Source: Basidiobolus meristosporus CBS 931.73
Lineage: Eukaryota; Basidiobolomycota; Basidiobolomycetes; Basidiobolales; Basidiobolaceae
DNA: 64,000 bases
Assembly (NCBI GenBank): GCA_002104905.1
Contig: MCFE01000085.1
Coordinates: 114,076 to 178,075, forward strand
Direction of reading: 5' to 3'
Each line of letters opens with the position of its first letter. Positions within the stretch are counted from its first letter, which is position 1. The notes beneath the pieces are model-generated. The model did not search any database. It was not told the DNA's origin and worked only from the letters and a program-made list of their open reading frames with translations. Made by a program: the position numbers and the translations under genes. This document shows, in pieces, positions 58,290 to 64,000 of the stretch.

Positions 58290-60084
58290 GGGGGGAGGGA
58301 AAGTCACCAAGTTGGTGAAATCTTTAATTGAGACAAGAACTAATCTAAGCACAAATAAAGAAGCTAATTAAGAAGTCTAGAACCTCTCTAATCAGTAATC
58401 TAATTTATGTTTTGTTTCCTCTAATGTTTGTTTCTATAAGGTAGAGCTCATCAGGGGTAAATATAAAATTCAAGGGTTTTGGGGGAAGTACAAACTGTAT
58501 ATGTTTCTGATCAATATACTCCAAGACCGGAACCCAGCCTGGGATTAGGTGTAGTAGGAAAGATGTGTGGACTTGCAAGTAGCTCTGCCACATAGATCTT
58601 AGATGGTCCTGAGCCAGTAGTCTTGGTTTCTCAGCTTTTTGAAGTTTTGAAGCAAGCTCTGTTGCTACAGCAGAGCCAATCAGGGTGTGCCAGCAAGAAG
58701 ATTTCAGGGAGGAGTTAGATTTAAGCCATTATTTGATGGAAGGGTTATGTGATTTCTGAAGTTTGACTAGGAAAGAAGCACAGAGATAGACCATTTGGAT
58801 TTGGTATGGGTAGAACCCAAAAGCTCCATTAGTTGCATGGATATAGGGAGATACTGGAAGATAAGGTACCAAGGATCTGATACACTGATGGAGAAATTTA
58901 TCCAGGTGGTGAAGTTCTCTGGAGGTTAGGGGTATAATGTGGAGACCAAATTCAAGTACCGGCAGTACATACTGCTTCAGAAGTATAGGGATCTTCTGAA
59001 TTGGAGTGTCTGGAGTGACTACTACCAGAAGCTTTTTGAGAGCCTGTTGGGCAATATGGATCCTATTATTCAGGTGGAGCTTTGAGTAAATCACATGTTG
59101 ACAAAATGGCAGACCTAGATATATTGCTGTTGGTTGTGGCAGAATGCTAGTGTTCTGTATAGTTGTAGTGCACCCAATTGGGACTGTCTTGGAAATTGAG
59201 AGTGAGAGGTTGTTGGCAGCCAAGTACTTCTCAATGATGGCAGTGTCTGTTATGGGATTAGGAGTAGCAATCTGGATATCCTCCATATAGAGAGTTAGTA
59301 GTGGATAGGGAGAGTCTGGTAAGGGGCCTTTTGGAGATAAAGGGAAGTCATGCAGAAATATCACAAATAGTAAAGGACCTAGTACAGATTCTTGGACTAC
59401 TCCATTTGGAACCTCATAAGTCTCTGATGTGCAACTTGGATGCAAAGTTTTGGCTGAGTTCTCACAAAATAGAGAAGATACAAGAAAGGATATTGGCAGT
59501 GTGGTAACTGCTAATAGCTTTCTCCAAAGCAGAGCTCTGTCAACAGAGTCAAAGGCTTTAGTAATGTAAAACAGAATGGTTGGCAATGAGAACTGAAGTG
59601 AATGATCATGGATTAGCACTACACCCATATCCAAGAAGAGTTTGGGCAAGAAGCCAAACTGAGAAGGATGGAATGAATATAGTTGAGATTGCAAGGATCT
59701 TGCTATTATAAGCTCAAAGATTTTCTGGCAGGTTGGTAGGAGTGAAACTGGCTAGTAAGAACCTGGGAGTGGGTGTTTCCTTTTCCCTTTGTATAAGGGG
59801 GTTACATTTGCCTGTGACCAGGCCTTTGGGGTAGTCAATTGTTGAGCACAGATAGAGCAGAATGGGAGAAGTAAGTGACTCATTTTGGAGTAGCACACCT
59901 GGAGTAGATTATAGGTAATCAAGTCATGTCCAGGTGCAGTATTTGCAGGAAGCTTCTTTAAAATTTTCTCTAGAAGCTTGGCTGAAATCAGAATTGGCAA
60001 TGTTGGACTGTTTGATATGTTACCAGTATGGTAGAAAGGAGAAGTGGGATGCACAGATGAATCAAAGAATATAGGGGCCAGTTT
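58290..60084 (-). mobile_element. Non-LTR retrotransposon (LINE) reverse transcriptase, copy 1, degenerate
   Basis: Minus strand. Reverse-transcriptase blocks run from LPANTAPGHDLITYNLL (59930) through WSQANVTPLYKG (59810), TKAFDSVDRALLW (59545), VPNGVVQESVLGPLLFVIFL (59400) and LYMEDIQIATPNP (59290) to a C-terminal region ending near 58405. A TAG replaces the usual Arg of the SYRPVSLL block at 59754. The catalytic YVDD box reads YMED. It matches copy 2 (62143 on) almost base for base at an offset of 3,853-3,855. The 5' side stops abruptly at 60084 where a copia LTR begins. Confidence 0.88.
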
Positions 60085-60433
60085 TGTTGTAAAAATTTGT
60101 AATTCCACCTGAATATTCACCTAAATTAGTCACTTAGATCATTACCTTCAAATCCTAGAGAATACTGACCAAATTCCTTGTTGGGATTTACTTAGTATAC
60201 TTTCACAAAAATACCAGGTACCCAGAACATGAAAATTCTCAAAGTTGTCCAAACAGCCCCAAACTTTGCACACATGTTTTTGGGACCTTTCTTCACCTAT
60301 TCTACGTGTTTGTAATGCCAAGACCATGTAAAAGTATAAATACTACTTTTACATTCAATAAATCATTAAGTGAAAACCACATAATCTATTTGTTCTCCCA
60401 ATCACTTCCAATATCTCCAAGACTCTTACAACA
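60085..60433 (+). repeat. 5' LTR of a plus-strand copia-like element
   Basis: Begins TGTTGT and ends CTTACAACA, giving the TGTTG...CAACA terminal inverted repeat typical of copia LTRs (349 bp). A TATAAATA box (60335) sits in a perfect 9-bp inverted repeat (GTAAAAGTA at 60328-60336, TACTTTTAC at 60344-60352), followed by AATAAA at about 60356. The left border coincides exactly with the point where LINE copy 1 stops matching copy 2. Confidence 0.85.
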
Positions 60434-60435
60434 GA

Positions 60436-60445
60436 TTATGAGCCC
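60436..60445 (+). promoter_or_regulatory. Primer-binding site, initiator-tRNA(Met) anticodon-loop type
   Basis: TTATGAGCCC starts two bases after the LTR end. It is the exact complement of GGGCUCAUAA, the anticodon stem-loop of fungal initiator tRNA-Met. Drosophila copia is known to use the half-molecule of this tRNA, primed from the same loop. Confidence 0.7.
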
Positions 60446-60464
60446 CAAGCTGTCACTCTCTGCA

Positions 60465-61502
60465 ATGTCTGCTACTGCTATTACTGGAATTTTTCCCTCT
60501 GCTGAAAAGTTGGATGGATCTAACTACCAAGTGTGGCAGGTGAAGATGAAGATGCTGCTACAAGAAAGAGGCCTTTGGGATATTGTCATGGGAGAAGAAT
60601 GCCCTCCTAAAAACGTGGGTGAGGAAGCCTTAAAGTACCAGAGGAAAGAACAAAGTGCCTTTAACTGCATTTGCCTTAATGTCAAGGACAAATTGCTAAT
60701 TCAATGCTCAAGAGCAAAAACAGCAAAGAATGCCTGGAAAGCATTGGAAGACACCTACCAGTCATGTTCAGCTGCCAAGAAAATGTATCTGAGACAAAAA
60801 TTCTTTACTACAAAGATGCTGCCAGGAGAAGAAATGAAAAATCTAATTAACAGAATTACTCTGCTGGTAGATGAGATGGAATCTGTGGGTATACCAACTA
60901 CTGATGAGGAAGTGATAGTTACCATCCTGAATAGCCTGACAGACAAGTTTCAGGGCCTTGTATCAGCCCTAGAGTCCAGAACTGAAGATTTGACCTTAAA
61001 TTATGTATATGGAAGGCTCCTGGATGAAGAATTAAGAAAATCAAGTGCCAATAAGAAGGAAGAAGAAAATGCTTTAATAAGCAATGATAACCAACAAAGG
61101 AGGTACCCAAGACCCTACAAAGGCAACAGCAACCTGTTTTGTAACTACTGCAAAAGGAAAGGACACACATCAGACCAGTGTCTCAAAAAGAAAGATAATC
61201 AGCAAAAGAAGCCTGAATATGGAAATGCTGCAACAACTGAAGATAGACTATTCATATCTGCACTAAGTATGACCACAAACAAGGATTCTCAGACGTGGTA
61301 TATTGACTCTGGAGCTTCTCAACACTTTACACACCAAAAAGAACTTTTTACCCAATATCAAGAAATTCCAATTAAGAAGGTTTTCATGGGTGACAATAGA
61401 ACACTTGATGCAGTGGGAGAAGGAACTATCCAAGTAAACCTTAGAAGCAGTGAAGGAAGCCATACACTGACCATTAAGAAGTACTCTATGTACCAGAAAT
61501 AG
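60465..61502 (+). pseudogene. Copia-like Gag and protease, frame-broken and truncated
   Basis: The open frame from 60306 includes LTR sequence; ATG 60465 (MSATAITGIFPSAEKLDGSN) after the primer site is the sensible start (an ATG at 60438 lies inside that site). Gag has the copia UBN2-type core (YQVWQVKMKMLLQERGLWDI), a CCHC knuckle CNYCKRKGHTSDQC (61130-61170) and then the aspartic protease core WYIDSGASQHFT (61300). At about 61490 the frame slips: the next phase reads VLYVPEIAKNLLSVSKATAE and goes on to a stop near 61646. Integrase, reverse transcriptase and a 3' LTR are absent, so this is the 5' third of an element. Confidence 0.88.
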
Positions 61503-61654
61503 CCAAGAACCTACTCTCTGTAAGCAAGGCCACAGCAGAAGGACTCAGTTTCAGTTTTGACAATTCTGGATGCATGTTGTATCCAAGAGAAAGTGTAATA
61601 AAACTCTTGAATGGTTTAACTGAACCAAAGGGACAATTAAGTGCATAATCTTAG

Positions 61655-62142
61655 AATTGTCAGAGAGTGGCGGAAATATTAGCAGAAAGATTCTGATCTA
61701 ATATTGGTCTTGGATATAGCTGGGTTGGCTATAAAGACAATGATATTTGTTTGCTAGGCAGGCTAGGCTTGGTGTTCTTTGGAGTGCTAGATATACTAGG
61801 CTTGGATAGAAACTAGAACGGAATTGTTGGATTCTTATTTTTGCTGAGACAGAATCATAATTTTGTTGAGACACACAGTAAACCAAAAGGTTCAGTAAAC
61901 TTTATTTATACTTTTCTGATCAAGTTGAATTAGTAAGCGCCAAGGGACTGGATTGATTGAAATCAATTTGGGTGTTCATAGGTGCGTAAGATAAATGAAA
62001 ATTACATCATCAATCAACTGATGTCTTGGCAACTGCACCATGGTTGGATAGATCTCAGATGACTAATCACCTGGGAAGGCTTGGCAGATAGGTTGATAAC
62101 GTAATGACCATTTGAAAATAGATCAGGTGTGATAGCTAAAAA
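61655..62142. repeat. Unassigned repeat-like stretch, possible LTR relic
   Basis: No coding signal. It begins TGTCAGAGAGTGGCGG right where the copia fragment ends, so its reverse strand ends CTCTGACA, a plausible LTR end. Minus-strand AAGTATAAATAAAG near 61900 could be a promoter or polyadenylation signal. It could equally be flanking host DNA. The right edge abuts the 3' end of LINE copy 2. Confidence 0.3.
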
Positions 62143-64000
62143 TAGGGGAGGGAAAGTCACCAAGTTGGTGAAATCTTTATTTGAGTTAAGAACTAATCTA
62201 GGTACAAATAAAGAAGCCAATTAAGAGGTCTAGAACCTCTCTAATAAGTAATCTAATTTATGTTTTGTTTCATCTCTAATGTTTGTTTCAATAAAGTAAA
62301 GCTCATCAGGGGTAAATATAAAATTCAGGGGTTTTGGGGGAAGTACAAATTGTAGATGTTTCTGATCAATATAATCCAAGACTGGAACCCAGCCTGGGAT
62401 TAGGTGTAGTAGGAAAGGTGTGTGGACTTGTAAGTAGCTCTGCCACATAGATCTTAGATGGTCCTGAGCCAGTAGTCTTGGTTTCTCAGCTGTTTGAAGT
62501 TTTGAAGCAAGCTCTGTTACTACAGCAGAGCCAACCAGGGTGTGCCAGCAAGAAGATTTCAGGGAGGAGTTAGATTGAAGCCATTGTTTGATGGAGGGGT
62601 TATGTGATTTCTGAAGTTTGACTAGGAAGGAAGCACGGAGATAGACCATTTGGATTTGGTATGGGTAGAAGCCAAAGGCTCCATTAGTTGCATGGATATA
62701 GGGAGATACTGGAAGATAAGGTACCAAGGATCTGATACACTGATGGAGAAATTTATCCAGGCGGTGAAGCTCTCTGGAGGTTAGGGGTATAATGTGGAGA
62801 CCAAACTCAAGTACCGGCAGTACATACTGCTTCAGAAGTATAGGGATCTTTTGAATTGGAGTGTCTGGAGTGACTACTACCAGAAGCTTTTGAGAGCCTG
62901 CTGGGCAAGACGGATCCTATTATTCAGGTGGAGCTTTAAATCAATCCCATGTTGACAAAATGGCAGACCTAGATATATTGCAGTTTGTTGTGGCAGAATG
63001 CTAGTGTTCTGTATAGTTGCAGTGCATCCAATTGGGACTGTCTTAGAAATTGAGAGTGAGAGGTTGTTGGCAGCCAAGTACTTCTCAATGATGGCATTGT
63101 CTGCTATGGGATTAGGAGTAGCAATCTTGATATCATCCACATAGAGAGTTAGTAGTGGATAGGAAGAGTCTGGTGAGGGGCCTTTTGGAAATAAAGGAAA
63201 GTCATGTAGGAATATCACAAATAGTAAGGGACCTAGTACAGATCCTTGGACTACTCCATTTGGAACCTCATAAGTCTCTGATGTGCAACTTGGATGCAAA
63301 ATTTTGGCTGAGTTCTCACAAAATAGAGGATGTACAAGAAGGGTCATTGGTAGTGTGGTAACTGCTAATACCTTTCTCTCAAAGCAGAGCTCTGTCCACA
63401 GAGTCAAAGGCTTTAGTAATGTCAAACAGAATGGTTGGCAATGAGAATTGAAGTGAATGATCATGGCTTAGCACTACAGCCATATCCAAGGAGAGTTTGG
63501 GCAAGAAGCCAAACTGAGAAGGATGGAATGGATATAGTTGATATTGCAAGGATCTTGCAATTATAAGCTCAAAGATTTTCCGGCAGGTTGGCAGGAGTGA
63601 AACTGGCTAGTAAGAACCTGGGAGTGAGTGTTTCCCCTTCCCTTTGTATAAGGGTATTACATTTGCCTGTGACCAGGCCTTTGGGGTAGTCAATTGTTGG
63701 GCACAGATAGAGTAGAATGGGAGAAGTAAGTGACTCATTTTGGAGTAGCACACCCGGAGTAGATTGTAGGTAATCAAGTCATGTCCAGGTGCAGTATTTG
63801 CAGGAAGCTTCTTTAAAATTTTCTCCAGAAGCTTTGCTGAAACCAGAATTGGAGATGTTGGACTGCTAGATATGTTACCAGTATGGTAGAAAGGAGGAGT
63901 GGGATGCACGGTTGAATCAAAGAATATAGGGGCCAGTTTGTCTGGTGATGGTATACTCCTTGCTTGGGGTCTCATGGCTTTATATACTCTTGATATGGAC
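62143..64000 (-). mobile_element. Non-LTR retrotransposon (LINE), copy 2, continues past the window
   Basis: Same element as copy 1, minus strand. The 3' end is GGGGAGGGAAAGTCACC at about 62145 on the plus strand. It reads KPLNFIFTPDELYFIETNIR (62300), SYFHPNQ-like C-terminal helices, LYVDDIKIATPNP (63140, intact YVDD) and VPNGVVQGSVLGPLLFVIF. A frameshift near 63390-63470 separates this from TKAFDSVD, and the TAG in place of Arg at 63609 is shared with copy 1. Sequence beyond 63939, opposite the copia insertion point in copy 1, continues the element (GDGILLAWG-like) to the window edge. Confidence 0.88.

Noticed and set aside
58282-58296. CCCTAACCCTCC at the 3' end of LINE copy 1 as telomere-targeted insertion
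   Set aside because: The other copy lacks it at the same junction and only one and a half units are present.
1-64000. Prokaryotic-type systems, CRISPR arrays, tRNA or rRNA genes
   Set aside because: No regularly spaced repeats, no clustered defence-type genes and no tRNA T-arm and acceptor pairing noticed on reading both strands; a covariance-model scan would be needed to exclude small RNAs.

Overview
The window reads as nuclear DNA of a filamentous, probably early-diverging fungus. Genes are mostly split by many short GT-AG introns (about 55-110 nt, often with a CTAAC-like branch site). The coding repertoire is fungal: ATG1 with its C-terminal MIT-like region, a Cys-3/MetR-type bZIP factor, fungal-type histidinol phosphatase, an ALE1-type MBOAT acyltransferase, and a SAC/5-phosphatase synaptojanin. 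The retroelements are Ty1/copia-like and non-LTR. I would guess Zoopagomycota/Entomophthoromycotina (a Basidiobolus-like genome), but that rests on general look only, not on a phylogenetic marker.

Layout. 1-2148 holds no secure gene. 2149-14561 (+) carries a bZIP regulator, the farnesyltransferase beta subunit, and a very large synaptojanin-type phosphoinositide phosphatase gene with a ~1,280-residue disordered tail. 14861-26655 (-) carries a UBA-UAS-UIM-UBX Cdc48 adaptor, histidinol phosphatase, the autophagy kinase ATG1 and 5-oxoprolinase. 26983-28717 (+) carries a mitochondrial RbfA-like protein and a small secreted orphan. 28805-35780 (-) is DOP1. Then come RPS2 (+), NOB1 (-), a FAHD1-like hydrolase (-), porphobilinogen deaminase (+), transaldolase (+), DNA2 (+), an MBOAT lysophospholipid acyltransferase (+) and TSR1 (-).

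From about 54.5 kb the character changes. A guanine deaminase gene is broken by two frame-disrupting gaps, a diverged inverted fragment of the same gene lies beyond it, and the rest (about 57-64 kb) is nested, decayed retrotransposons: a copia 3' end with LTR on the minus strand, a LINE ORF1-like relic, a LINE reverse-transcriptase copy interrupted by a plus-strand copia 5' end, a possible further LTR relic, and a second LINE copy running off the window.

The gene section is mostly ordinary housekeeping. Themes that recur are late 40S ribosome maturation (RPS2/uS5, NOB1, TSR1), membrane traffic and phosphoinositides (synaptojanin, DOP1, MBOAT), sulfur/glutathione metabolism (Cys-3-like bZIP, 5-oxoprolinase) and autophagy/proteostasis (ATG1, UBX protein). 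I see no operon-like system, CRISPR array or secondary-metabolite cluster. The best leads are the synaptojanin gene (9-nt and 17-nt microexons in the catalytic domain, giant motif-repeat tail), the orphan secreted protein, the decaying guanine deaminase pair, and fine structure in the copia LTRs.
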